Positions 25,194-33,247 of a DNA stretch of 46,957 nt are shown here, one piece after another. The DNA lies in NCBI GenBank assembly GCA_030672305.1, contig DAOVGR010000075.1, positions 1-46,957 of the forward strand. The letters are read 5' to 3'. The stretch's first letter is position 1. Each line of letters starts with the position of its first letter. The position numbers were made by a program, and so were the translations under genes. A model generated the notes under the pieces. That model had not been told where the DNA came from and made no database searches. It worked only from the letters and a program-made list of their open reading frames with translations. The DNA comes from Thermoplasmatales archaeon (GTDB taxonomy: Archaea; Thermoplasmatota; E2; DHVEG-1).

Positions 25194-25925
25194 ATGCATA
25201 AGAACATCCTACTGTGTGTTGGAATAACAATCCTATTTCTGGGTATGAGTATTACTCCATCAGTTGCAGTAGATAATGTTCAGAAGTCTTCAATACCAAT
25301 TTCATCTGGTCACACCTTATATGTTGGTGGAACAGGACCTGCTGCAGGTATTAAAGCAGATAATATTACTTTTGACAAAGATAATGATTATAGTTATGAA
25401 ACTAATATTGATTCAAACATACGTTTAACTAGTAAGCATTTACCTTTATTTAGAAAATCAGTCAGACATATAGACGTTCCTCAAATAAAAGAATTTATAC
25501 AACAAGTAATCCATGCATTAGAAGTAAAAGGTCATGTTGATAGTAAAGATATAGAAGAGATAGTGAATATTTTAAATCTGAATGCAAAAATTAAGGGAAT
25601 TCATTTTCTCTGTTTATTGCGCAGTACCGGCTTTGGCATTGCCTATGCTCGTGGCATTCTACCATTTATTTTCGATTTCGTGTTTCATTTTCTTTTTATT
25701 GATGAAATCTACATTGGTCCAGCTGTTCTTGTCGATTGGGAGTCACCCAATGCGAATACCTACATCAATAGCAGGAAAATATATGATGATGATTCTCAAA
25801 AGGGATACATTTTTGGATTCTTAGGATTGATCTTGGCAGGTGGTACTTGGCCATGTTGTTACGATGTAATAGGTTTCTGTAATTTTGTAATAATTACAGA
25901 TTTAGATTCTATATTTTATGGATAA
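25194..25925 (+). CDS. Secreted protein with a NosD-type N-terminus fused to an unrelated body
   Basis: 243 residues. Signal peptide LLCVGITILFLGMSITPSVA, followed by VQKSSIPISSGHTLYVGGTGP, which is the opening of the beta-helix proteins at 1-1057 and 42875-44710 (ISSGNTLYVGGTGP). Instead of NYTSIQDAI it continues with an unrelated sequence: a helical part (DVPQIKEFIQQVIHALEVKG), a hydrophobic stretch near FIFDFVFHFLFIDEI and a C-terminal GFLGLILAGG. It therefore looks like a module fusion at the GTGP position. The frame ends in TAA five bases before a micro-ORF that encodes the C-terminal tag in another frame. Confidence 0.7.
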   Translation: MHKNILLCVGITILFLGMSITPSVAVDNVQKSSIPISSGHTLYVGGTGPAAGIKADNITFDKDNDYSYETNIDSNIRLTSKHLPLFRKSVRHIDVPQIKEFIQQVIHALEVKGHVDSKDIEEIVNILNLNAKIKGIHFLCLLRSTGFGIAYARGILPFIFDFVFHFLFIDEIYIGPAVLVDWESPNANTYINSRKIYDDDSQKGYIFGFLGLILAGGTWPCCYDVIGFCNFVIITDLDSIFYG

Positions 25926-25930
25926 GCACC

Positions 25931-26011
25931 ATGAGAGAAGCAATGCTGAAACTGTTTTTGGAACGATTTCCAATACTGGAAAGACTGCTGGGATTAATCA
26001 GATTGTGTTGA
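25931..26011 (+). pseudogene. Detached C-terminal tag micro-ORF
   Basis: ATG 25931 encodes 26 residues, MREAMLKLFLERFPILERLL plus GLIRLC. This is the surface-protein C-terminal helix with almost nothing else, shifted one frame from the gene upstream. It is probably the 3' remnant of an ancestral surface gene. It could be translated by itself as a small amphipathic peptide, since its start lies only five bases after the upstream stop. Confidence 0.55.
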
Positions 26012-26095
26012 AATCAGTATAACAATGTGTTATAGTTACATTTATATCAAAATAATATATAACAAGTTTATAATTTTAAGGGAGGTGAAAAAAAT

Positions 26096-26836
26096 ATGAA
26101 GAAAAAATTAATAGGAATATTTGTTTTGATGCTGTTGATTACAACTGCTTTTAATGTATCAGGAATTCAAATAAACAATAAAATTGAAAACCTAGATAAT
26201 AATTCAAATATTATCTCTGAGAATATATATGGAATAAAAGATGCACCACCAAAATGGTTAAAAGGCTCTGACCAAAAACAAACAGAGCATATTAGTACTG
26301 GATTTCAAATTAATCCACCATTTCAAAATGCCCAAGAATTCAAACCTACAAGAAATAATCTCACAGCAGTAGCTATCGAAATGTTTAAATTTAATGAGCC
26401 TCCAGCAGGTCTACAAATAACAGTTTCTATAAGAGATAGCTTAAATGGAAGCGATTTAACATCAAAAACTAGAGATGCAGACATAATCAAATATAAAGGA
26501 ACCTGGGTATTATTTGATTTCGAAGATATCACTGTTACTCCAGAAGATACATATTATATAGTTTGCAGTGGAGGCGGTGGTGACGCTGATAATACTTATG
26601 CTTGGTTATTTGGTGTGAATAATTCATACGATAGAGGAGTTGCATGGGCTTCAGATGATGATGGCGATACCTGGACTGATATGGAAAACTATGGAGAATA
26701 TAAAGAAGTTGACTTTTGTTTTATAACATATCATGAAACACCAAATGATAGGTCTGTAAATAAACCATTTTTTAACATCTTGGAAAATTTTCTAAATTTG
26801 TTTCCAATACTTAGGTACTTGCTAGGATTTCTGTAA
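26096..26836 (+). CDS. Secreted beta-sandwich protein with variant C-terminal tag
   Basis: 246 residues, GGGAGGTG before ATG 26096. Signal peptide KKKLIGIFVLMLLITTAFNV. The mature part (ISTGFQINPPFQNAQEFKPT, ITVSIRDSLNGSDL, EDTYYIVCSGGGGDADNTYA) resembles choice-of-anchor or carbohydrate-binding beta-sandwich domains found in secreted archaeal proteins. ASDDDGDTW forms an acidic, possibly calcium-binding turn. It ends NILENFLNLFPILRYLLGFL, close to the tag variant of the 14240 protein (AFPMMRYLF). The promoter is a weaker relative of the shared type (GTTACATTTATATC near 26033). A T-rich tract from about 26843 to 26872 should terminate transcription. Confidence 0.75.
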   Translation: MKKKLIGIFVLMLLITTAFNVSGIQINNKIENLDNNSNIISENIYGIKDAPPKWLKGSDQKQTEHISTGFQINPPFQNAQEFKPTRNNLTAVAIEMFKFNEPPAGLQITVSIRDSLNGSDLTSKTRDADIIKYKGTWVLFDFEDITVTPEDTYYIVCSGGGGDADNTYAWLFGVNNSYDRGVAWASDDDGDTWTDMENYGEYKEVDFCFITYHETPNDRSVNKPFFNILENFLNLFPILRYLLGFL

Positions 26837-27328
26837 CCCAAAATCCTTCTCTTTCTTTATTTTTTACTTTTACAAGTAAATTCTATTTGTCGGTATCTCT
26901 CAAGTACGTACAAAATGTTTTGTCGGCATATGGGCTATACCCGGCTTTTTGGCAATATTTTTAGCAAAATTTATTAGGTAACTACTTTGTTTTGTGGCAG
27001 AACAGCAACTAAAAACCTGCTAGGGAATGCTTACAATTTTTAACCAATTTTTCTCCTACTAAAAGGAACTTTTTATATAATTCGGTAGACGTGTGAAAAG
27101 CCATTTTCTTTCCTTTTAGATATTCGATTTCAAACCTAATAAAATTCATATATAAATTATGTCTAAAAACAACGTTTAAGTAGTAACTTTTATATTAGTT
27201 TTTGGAGTTATAATGGTGAAGGTTTACACCTCGGTTATGAGTTGTTTTCCAGCCTTCACTATTTTCTCCTAATTACGAAACTAAAGTAAAACAAAATTTC
27301 TTAAACAATAATTTAATTATGCTCACCA
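26837..27328 (+). other. Intergenic region with T-rich terminator and a hairpin
   Basis: No coding frame is convincing. It starts with a T-rich terminator-like tract (26843-26872), has TATA-like stretches (TTTTTATATAATTC near 27070, TCATATATAAATTATG near 27150) and a hairpin at 27213-27262, and ends with TTTAATTA about 20-25 bases before the exchanger ATG, which thus seems leaderless. Confidence 0.5.
27213..27262 (+). ncRNA. Candidate small structured RNA or leader hairpin
   Basis: ATGGTGAAGG and CCTTCACTAT pair in a 10-bp stem with one G-U pair and enclose about 30 bases. TATA-like sequences lie upstream and a TTTTCTCC tract follows. No C/D or H/ACA boxes are evident, so the class is unknown. 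Confidence 0.3.
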
Positions 27329-28291
27329 ATGATTCCCTCAGGTTTAGAGCTTCTAGCAATACCAATATTCATTAGTGGAGTTTTAATTCTATACAAAGGT
27401 TCAAATATCCTAGTAGATGGTACTTCAAAAACTGCTGCAAAACTTGGTGTTTCCACTTTAATTATATCTGTTTTACTTGTAGGTTTTGGCACTTCTGCAC
27501 CAGAACTTGCTATTTCTGTTGGTGCTGCTATTCAAAAGGATTCAGGTATTTCACTTGGAAATGTAATTGGATCATGCATAGCAAATCTTTTGTTAATTTT
27601 GGGTTTAAGTGCAATTATTAGACCAATAAAAATTAATAAAGGAATACTAAAAAGAGAAATGCCTATTGTCTTGGGTGTTGCTTTTGTTCTACTAATATCT
27701 TCATATGCAAGTTTATTGGATAACCTGCATTTATTTGGCGGTATAATTTTTCTCATACTATTTATCATGTTTATATTTTATTTCATTCAATGTGCAAATA
27801 AAGAAAAAAGAAAAGAGAAATCTATTAACACTGGAAAAACAGGTAAAAATATACTTTTTATCATTATAGGAATAATTGCAGTAATTATTGGTGCTGAACT
27901 ATTGATAATATCTTCTGTTACAATTGCAGAGTTACTTAGTATTCCAACATTTATTATTGCTTTATCAATTGTTGCTGTTGGTACTTCACTGCCAGAGCTT
28001 GCGGTTTCTGTTACGGCAGCATATAAAGGGGAATCAGATATTGCTGTTGGAAATGTGCTTGGTTCAAATATTTTTAATATCCTTTTAATCCTCGGGATAG
28101 CTGCTCTTTTTATCCCTCTAAATGCAGTTGCTTCATTAGATCATATTATAATTCTTGTAGTAGTGACCCTTGTAATGTTTCCAATTTTATATACAGGTCA
28201 TACGATTTCTAGGAAAGAAGGAGTATTTATGTTGGTTTTCTATGGTATTTTTATTTGGTATGCCTTTTTTGGATACACATACTTTATTTAA
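27329..28291 (+). CDS. CaCA-family sodium/calcium exchanger
   Basis: 320 residues with about ten membrane helices in two homologous halves. The alpha repeats are GFGTSAPELAISVGAA with SLGNVIGSCIANLLLILG in the first half and AVGTSLPELAVSVTAA with AVGNVLGSNIFNILLILG in the second. These hold the Glu, Ser/Thr and Asn residues that bind Ca2+ and Na+. The central loop (CANKEKRKEKSINTG) is short, as in prokaryotic exchangers such as YrbG. It exports Ca2+ or another cation in exchange for Na+ or H+ across the cytoplasmic membrane. The ATG appears leaderless. Confidence 0.93.
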   Translation: MIPSGLELLAIPIFISGVLILYKGSNILVDGTSKTAAKLGVSTLIISVLLVGFGTSAPELAISVGAAIQKDSGISLGNVIGSCIANLLLILGLSAIIRPIKINKGILKREMPIVLGVAFVLLISSYASLLDNLHLFGGIIFLILFIMFIFYFIQCANKEKRKEKSINTGKTGKNILFIIIGIIAVIIGAELLIISSVTIAELLSIPTFIIALSIVAVGTSLPELAVSVTAAYKGESDIAVGNVLGSNIFNILLILGIAALFIPLNAVASLDHIIILVVVTLVMFPILYTGHTISRKEGVFMLVFYGIFIWYAFFGYTYFI

Positions 28292-28333
28292 AATCAAATT
28301 CGTTAAATAGTAAAATATGATGTCTGTGAGATA

Positions 28334-29263
28334 ATGGCTAAAGAGAAAAAAATAGATAAAAAAGCCATCATTCCGGTTTTCTTAATGGGCTGCTTATTTG
28401 TAATTGTACATGGTTTGGCTTTACTTGTTACTGCTCCCTTTAAGGTAGCTGGTTTGCAACCTGCATTTGATAATCCAAATGATCCAATGAATATTATCTT
28501 TATTTTTGTTATATTGCTTACTTTTACAGTTGTAATATTACTAATTTCCAGATTTTGGAAAAAACAGTTTATTCAAGTTTTAATTCTTGGAGCAATTGGT
28601 TATACAGCAGCTTATTTGTTTTATCCTCTTTTAACACTTGTTATTCCAGAGGTTACTGCATCTGCTATTATTGCGATAGTACTTGCTATAGCGCTTGTAT
28701 ATATCTTATATAAGTTTCCTGAATGGTATGTTATTGATATTGCTGGTGTTATAATAGGAGCAGGTGCTATTGTAATCTTTGGTATGTCCCTTGGTATTTT
28801 ACTTGTAATAATCTTACTTGTTGGACTAGCAATATATGACGCAATTTCTGTCTATAAGACAAAACATATGATTGATCTTGCAGATACAGTAATGGATCTT
28901 AAACTGCCCGTACTTCTAGTAGTTCCTAAAGTCAGGCATTACTCTTTAATTAAAGAAACTAAAAGTTTAAAACAAAAAATTAAAGATGATGATGAGCGAG
29001 ATGCATTTTTTATGGGTCTTGGAGACATTGTAATGCCAGGGATTCTAGTGGTAGCAATTTACAATAATGTTAGTGGTAGTTTACCAATTTCATTATCAGC
29101 AATATTTGGTACTCTTGTTGGTTTTGCAATCCTAATGATTTTTGTAATGAAAGGTAAACCTCAAGCAGGTCTTCCATTGTTATGTGGTGGTGCAATAGCA
29201 GGATATATTATTTCTAGTCTTGTTTTCTTTGGTGAACTAAAAGGCCTAACATTTTCATTTTAA
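28334..29263 (+). CDS. Presenilin/signal-peptide-peptidase-type intramembrane aspartyl protease
   Basis: 309 residues, nine predicted membrane helices. The catalytic aspartates are in the YD motif (LAIYDAISVYKTKHM, about 168) and the GxGD motif (FMGLGDIVMPGILV, about 228); a Pro-Leu pair near 278 (AGLPLLCGG) corresponds to the PAL motif. This is the archaeal presenilin-homologue family, which cuts signal peptides or membrane stubs within the bilayer. The loop between the catalytic helices is charged and cytosolic (KETKSLKQKIKDDDER). It follows the exchanger by 42 bases and overlaps by four bases the convergent rhomboid gene. Confidence 0.9.
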   Translation: MAKEKKIDKKAIIPVFLMGCLFVIVHGLALLVTAPFKVAGLQPAFDNPNDPMNIIFIFVILLTFTVVILLISRFWKKQFIQVLILGAIGYTAAYLFYPLLTLVIPEVTASAIIAIVLAIALVYILYKFPEWYVIDIAGVIIGAGAIVIFGMSLGILLVIILLVGLAIYDAISVYKTKHMIDLADTVMDLKLPVLLVVPKVRHYSLIKETKSLKQKIKDDDERDAFFMGLGDIVMPGILVVAIYNNVSGSLPISLSAIFGTLVGFAILMIFVMKGKPQAGLPLLCGGAIAGYIISSLVFFGELKGLTFSF

Positions 29264-30234
29264 TAATTGGTTTTAAAACCGCATTGCTCACACCAAACTT
29301 TTCCATCAAAATGATTTAGAGGGTTCTTGCATTTTGGACATTTTGCTTTTTCAAAGAAATGTTCTAGCCATACATCTCTTACTTGCGGTACTGTTTCACT
29401 TTCTATTCTATTTAACATCTCTTTGAGCTCTGGATTAGCTGCTAGTTTCTGTAATTTAGTATAATCTATTTTACTTGGAGCAATAGGTTTGTATGAATCA
29501 TAATATATGGTCTGACCTTTTTCTGTATGAGTCTTTTTTCTTCCTATAAGAATTGCTGCTAGAATAAATCCACTAATAAGACCACCTAAATGGGCAAAAT
29601 GAGCAGTACTATCCTGAACATCGAACATAACAATTACTGTTTCCAAAGCAGCAAAAAGTATCACAGCATAGATTACCTTGATACGACGAAGAATCATTAT
29701 TATACCAAGAGGTATAGGCATAACCACTTCATCACGAGGATATGAAAAGGCGAATGCACCCATAATACCAAAAATAGCACCAGATGCGCCAATCAATGTT
29801 ATTGCTGATCCAATATTCAATAAAGAATGGGTCAATGCACCACAGACTCCTGTTATAAGATAAATAGCTAAAAATTTCTTAGCTCCAATTCGTTGTTCGA
29901 AAGCCATTCCCAAGAAGAAAAAAATAATCATATTTCCAATAATATGAGCAAAACCACCATGTACGAACATAGAGGTAAATAATGTATAAACCTGAGGTGA
30001 ATATTCTATCGAAAGATATATCGGTCTAAAACCAAGATCCCAGATTATAACACTGACACTACCTAAACCTATTTGTTTATAAAAAATAATACTAATGATA
30101 AAAACAGCAAAATTTGCAACCATCAGTGCATATGTCATCATCCATTTCTTAGCATATGCAAGAACAAGTGATCCAATCATTATGCAGATAGCTATTATAG
30201 ATACTAGGTCTATTTCTAACACTACTATGTCCAT
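29260..30234 (-). CDS. Rhomboid intramembrane serine protease with C-terminal zinc ribbon
   Basis: 324 residues, six or seven membrane helices. The catalytic serine is in GASGAIFGIMGAF (about 150) and the histidine in HFAHLGGLISGFIL (about 213). HGGFAHIIGNM before them is the usual His-rich loop. The cytosolic C-terminal extension ends with CPKCKNPLNHFDGKVWCEQC, a four-cysteine zinc ribbon often seen in archaeal rhomboids. It should release membrane-anchored proteins by cleavage within the bilayer. Its start overlaps the end of the PLD gene by ten bases, so it is translated from the same message. Confidence 0.92.
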   Translation of the reverse strand: MDIVVLEIDLVSIIAICIMIGSLVLAYAKKWMMTYALMVANFAVFIISIIFYKQIGLGSVSVIIWDLGFRPIYLSIEYSPQVYTLFTSMFVHGGFAHIIGNMIIFFFLGMAFEQRIGAKKFLAIYLITGVCGALTHSLLNIGSAITLIGASGAIFGIMGAFAFSYPRDEVVMPIPLGIIMILRRIKVIYAVILFAALETVIVMFDVQDSTAHFAHLGGLISGFILAAILIGRKKTHTEKGQTIYYDSYKPIAPSKIDYTKLQKLAANPELKEMLNRIESETVPQVRDVWLEHFFEKAKCPKCKNPLNHFDGKVWCEQCGFKTNY

Positions 30235-32186
30235 TGACGTTTTCTCCAGTCACGTGCAATAAGAGCGAAAGTCAAGGTATATATAACTATGATATAAATA
30301 GTGTTCTTGTAATCTGCTTGTAAAGTTTCTTCTTGGTCCTGTTTTTGTATATTTGGGGGAGTAAGATTCCAATCATAAAAGAAAACGTTTGTATAATATT
30401 GTGCTACCTCACAATCATTAATTATTATCCCTACTTCTCTATTGCGTGTAACTGAATTTTCGTTCCAATTTATACTAGAGATTAATACAGATTTATTATC
30501 TATAATCAAACCCTTATTATGAACATTTGAAAAGTAAGACCAATTTGTATAAATGAGCTTAACATCTATTCCGTTTTCATCAAAGTACTGTTTTGTTATA
30601 TTTATTTTCTCATTTGTTCCTTTATAATTTGGATTATAATTTAGAATAACTTTTACATCTACACCCTTCTTTGCTTTATTTACCAGTTTTTCAACAAATG
30701 GATTTATTCCATTGCTCCAATCTTTATAAATATAAAGCTGTTCTATATAGATACTATCATTACTTGATTCTATCATATCACAAATAGCCTTATTGCTTGT
30801 ATCCGGGGATAAAACTGGTATTATTATATAATTGCCTTGGAAGGTTTGCGATTCAAATTGAGGTTTGTAGGATCCCCAACTATAGGACTCGTCCATGTAA
30901 TAATCAGTTGAAATAGATAGATTCATCTCTTCAAATGTGTAAATATCACAACGCATTGCGTCCCAATCATCAAGAAATACTTCAAGGAAATAATGTGCAA
31001 TATCGGTATCTTTTACAATTATTCCCCACTCACGATTACCATAAGTTGGGTTTTTAGGTACCCCTGTCTTTGCCCAGTTACAGCTTTCAACAATTACAGT
31101 TTTGTTATCCAGTATAAGATACTTCCCATGGTTGAAAATATACCTTGCATATACATCATTTTCAAGATCATTGACAATAAATCTAATATCTCCTCCATAA
31201 TTTGCAATTCTATTTAGAATGTATTTTTCTTCATCAGATATTCCTCCAACTGGAGAACCCTCAAGAAAAATATTCACTGATACATTTCGAAGTAATGCTT
31301 TGATAAGCTCATTACAGAGAAAAGGATTTGTAAACTCATAAATATTAAGATATATTGATACATTTGCAGATCTTAATTCCTGTACAATTGTTTGAAAACT
31401 ACAATCGGGGGAGATAAAAGTTGTTATTTCTCCATTAATTGAGATATTAACATATGGAAAATCAGATTGCCCTATACCATATCTCCTCAGGTTTATCCAA
31501 TCAAAGGAAATATTTGTATCAATTGGTGTACCATCTTTATTTATGTTTCTTACAAGTATTACTCCCTCACCTGAAAATGGAATTGATGGTCCCTGCCAAA
31601 ATTTTTTTGTATAATTTTCAACACCATAAGTTACAAAATCTATTGTATGATTGTACTTATCTTTTAATGCAATTGCATCTCCTTTGTTACTCATGATAAA
31701 CTTCTTTGAAGAATTCATTTGAGGGATTTTTTCAATTGAGTCATAATTATATTCAAAATCAGGTTCTTTTCCAATTTCCCATTTATAACCTGAGGCTTTT
31801 TCAGATAAAATAAGTGTAGAATTTGCTGGAATAATAGCCCCTATTGGAAATTTTATTTTAGTTTGTTCTGTTTTGATTTCAAAAGGCTCGTTTGTTAAGT
31901 ACCAACCAGACATATTAAAATCAACTAAAGTAGGATTAGATATTGAAATAAATTCATTGAAAAGCCCTGGACGACTATGATAGTAAATATCCGTTATTAA
32001 AATACTCTTACCAATATTAGTTGGACTAGTATCTAATGTTTCTATATCTTGTGAGAGTTTGTTGTTAAAATCATCTTGCTCATCGATAACATCGTCTTTA
32101 TCTGCTACTACAATAATTTTATGTCTACCTTTAGAAATACCTTTGGTATCCCATTTTATTTGTGGATATTTTTGATATTCCTTTGA
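30225..32186 (-). CDS. PLD-family membrane-anchored phosphodiesterase, 5'-truncated
   Basis: The frame is open from 32186 (just after TAA) to 30225, but the first ATG is at 31913. Upstream of it the translation still encodes a CARDB-like domain end (IKWDTKGISKGRHKIIVVAD, DEQDDFNNKLS) and the first half of a lamin-tail-like domain (EFISISNPTLVDFNMSGWYL). Two phospholipase D motifs follow: HGKYLILDNKT (H-x-K-x4-D) and HNKGLIIDNKS, each with a downstream Asn-Trp. The C-terminus is one membrane helix (YIIVIYTLTFALIA). The family hydrolyses phosphodiesters in lipids or nucleic acids, here probably outside the cell. The missing start and signal peptide show that the gene was cut, most likely at the left edge of the second element. 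Confidence 0.8.
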   Translation of the reverse strand, partial: SKEYQKYPQIKWDTKGISKGRHKIIVVADKDDVIDEQDDFNNKLSQDIETLDTSPTNIGKSILITDIYYHSRPGLFNEFISISNPTLVDFNMSGWYLTNEPFEIKTEQTKIKFPIGAIIPANSTLILSEKASGYKWEIGKEPDFEYNYDSIEKIPQMNSSKKFIMSNKGDAIALKDKYNHTIDFVTYGVENYTKKFWQGPSIPFSGEGVILVRNINKDGTPIDTNISFDWINLRRYGIGQSDFPYVNISINGEITTFISPDCSFQTIVQELRSANVSIYLNIYEFTNPFLCNELIKALLRNVSVNIFLEGSPVGGISDEEKYILNRIANYGGDIRFIVNDLENDVYARYIFNHGKYLILDNKTVIVESCNWAKTGVPKNPTYGNREWGIIVKDTDIAHYFLEVFLDDWDAMRCDIYTFEEMNLSISTDYYMDESYSWGSYKPQFESQTFQGNYIIIPVLSPDTSNKAICDMIESSNDSIYIEQLYIYKDWSNGINPFVEKLVNKAKKGVDVKVILNYNPNYKGTNEKINITKQYFDENGIDVKLIYTNWSYFSNVHNKGLIIDNKSVLISSINWNENSVTRNREVGIIINDCEVAQYYTNVFFYDWNLTPPNIQKQDQEETLQADYKNTIYIIVIYTLTFALIARDWRKRQWT

Positions 32187-32261
32187 TTACCAAGGGATAT
32201 ATTATCTTATGTTTTAACCTTATCAACAAATCTTATAATCAAATTGTAATTATTGTCATTG

Positions 32262-32591
32262 ATGACACGTTCGTATAATAAATTTGAAAGATTGATTAGA
32301 CAATTTTTTGAGAGTAAACCTGAGCTAGAAATTATGGTAAAATATTTATTTTATGAAATCACAAAAATTTACAAAACTGATCCAAGTTATTGGAATAGGT
32401 ATAATTCTATATGTAGAATAGTTAGAAAACTTGAAAAAGAATTATTCTTAGAATCAATGTTTTTTAATTTTCCTCGATTAGATCTTTTTTTTAATACAAT
32501 TGATAGATATGGACCAACAAGAATGAAAATAGTTCGGAAAAGAATAAAATCAGGGTATTATAGAGAATGGGAGTTTGAAAAAGATTATTAA
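32262..32591 (+). CDS. Hypothetical basic protein at the left end of the second element
   Basis: 109 residues from ATG 32262 (TTG 32253 in frame). The protein is basic and helical (RSYNKFERLIRQFFESKPEL, RIVRKLEKELFLES, MKIVRKRIKSGYYREW). CTTATAATCAAATTG lies about 25-30 bases before the ATG, so a leaderless message is likely. It may bind DNA, but I recognise no family. It is the first gene after the truncated PLD frame. Confidence 0.55.
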   Translation: MTRSYNKFERLIRQFFESKPELEIMVKYLFYEITKIYKTDPSYWNRYNSICRIVRKLEKELFLESMFFNFPRLDLFFNTIDRYGPTRMKIVRKRIKSGYYREWEFEKDY

Positions 32592-32656
32592 CATTAAAAT
32601 AAAATGTGTAGTCATACCTAAAAGTATATATAGTTATATTTGTTGGTTTACTGTTG

Positions 32657-32671
32657 GTGATAAAAAATCAC
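32657..32671. promoter_or_regulatory. Perfect palindrome before the 32749 gene, candidate operator
   Basis: GTGAT-AAAAA-ATCAC lies about 30 bases after a TATA-like AGTATATATAG (near 32623) and 78 before the start codon. TGTTGGTTT at 32641 and AACCAACA near 32730 form a second, wider inverted pair around it. This could be a regulator site or a leader hairpin. Confidence 0.4.
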
Positions 32672-32748
32672 TATTCTACTTTTCATAGGGTTTTTATGAT
32701 TTTGTAGTGTAAACTTGATTTTTAAAAAAACCAACAGGAGATATATAA

Positions 32749-33156
32749 ATGGATGTTCTAAAAAATAAAGTTATGGATAAGGATAGACATACAGAGTTAG
32801 TACTTCTAAGAACTCTGGAACCAGAACAATGGGCAAGTATATTTTTCAGTAACAAGGATATTGATAAAAAATATCTAATAAGCCTTGCAAAAAATATAGG
32901 TGAACATTTTGGTATAGGTTTTGATATTGCTGTTAAAGAGAAAATAAAAGAGAAATTTGAGGAAGAACCTAATGGAATAATTCTGGAAGAATTTGACTGT
33001 TGGGAATATGGCTTTCATCTATGGGATACTGAGAATATTGATTGGAGTTTAGATGATAGTGATTTAATTGAACTAACAATGACCTGTAAAATTTGCGGAG
33101 TAAAAGCCGATTTAACTAGTAACACATCAATTATTGATAAGGAACCTATTTTTTAA
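32749..33156 (+). CDS. Acidic hypothetical protein of the second element
   Basis: 135 residues, AGGAG eight bases before ATG 32749. It is acidic, with SLAKNIGEHFGIGFDIAVKE in the middle and a single Cys pair near the end (MTCKICGVKAD), which recalls half of a zinc ribbon. No family recognised. The T-rich tract at about 33175-33195 should terminate transcription before the integrase. As an acidic small protein in an integrated element it could be a regulator or an anti-defence protein; neither is supported by a motif. Confidence 0.6.
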   Translation: MDVLKNKVMDKDRHTELVLLRTLEPEQWASIFFSNKDIDKKYLISLAKNIGEHFGIGFDIAVKEKIKEKFEEEPNGIILEEFDCWEYGFHLWDTENIDWSLDDSDLIELTMTCKICGVKADLTSNTSIIDKEPIF

Positions 33157-33247
33157 AATTTAGAGGAAGTTTTTCTCTTTTCTTTTTTTTTTGTTTCATT
33201 GAATACTTTAATAGGTACTATTTTAAAATTCAAAAGGAGGTGTAATT

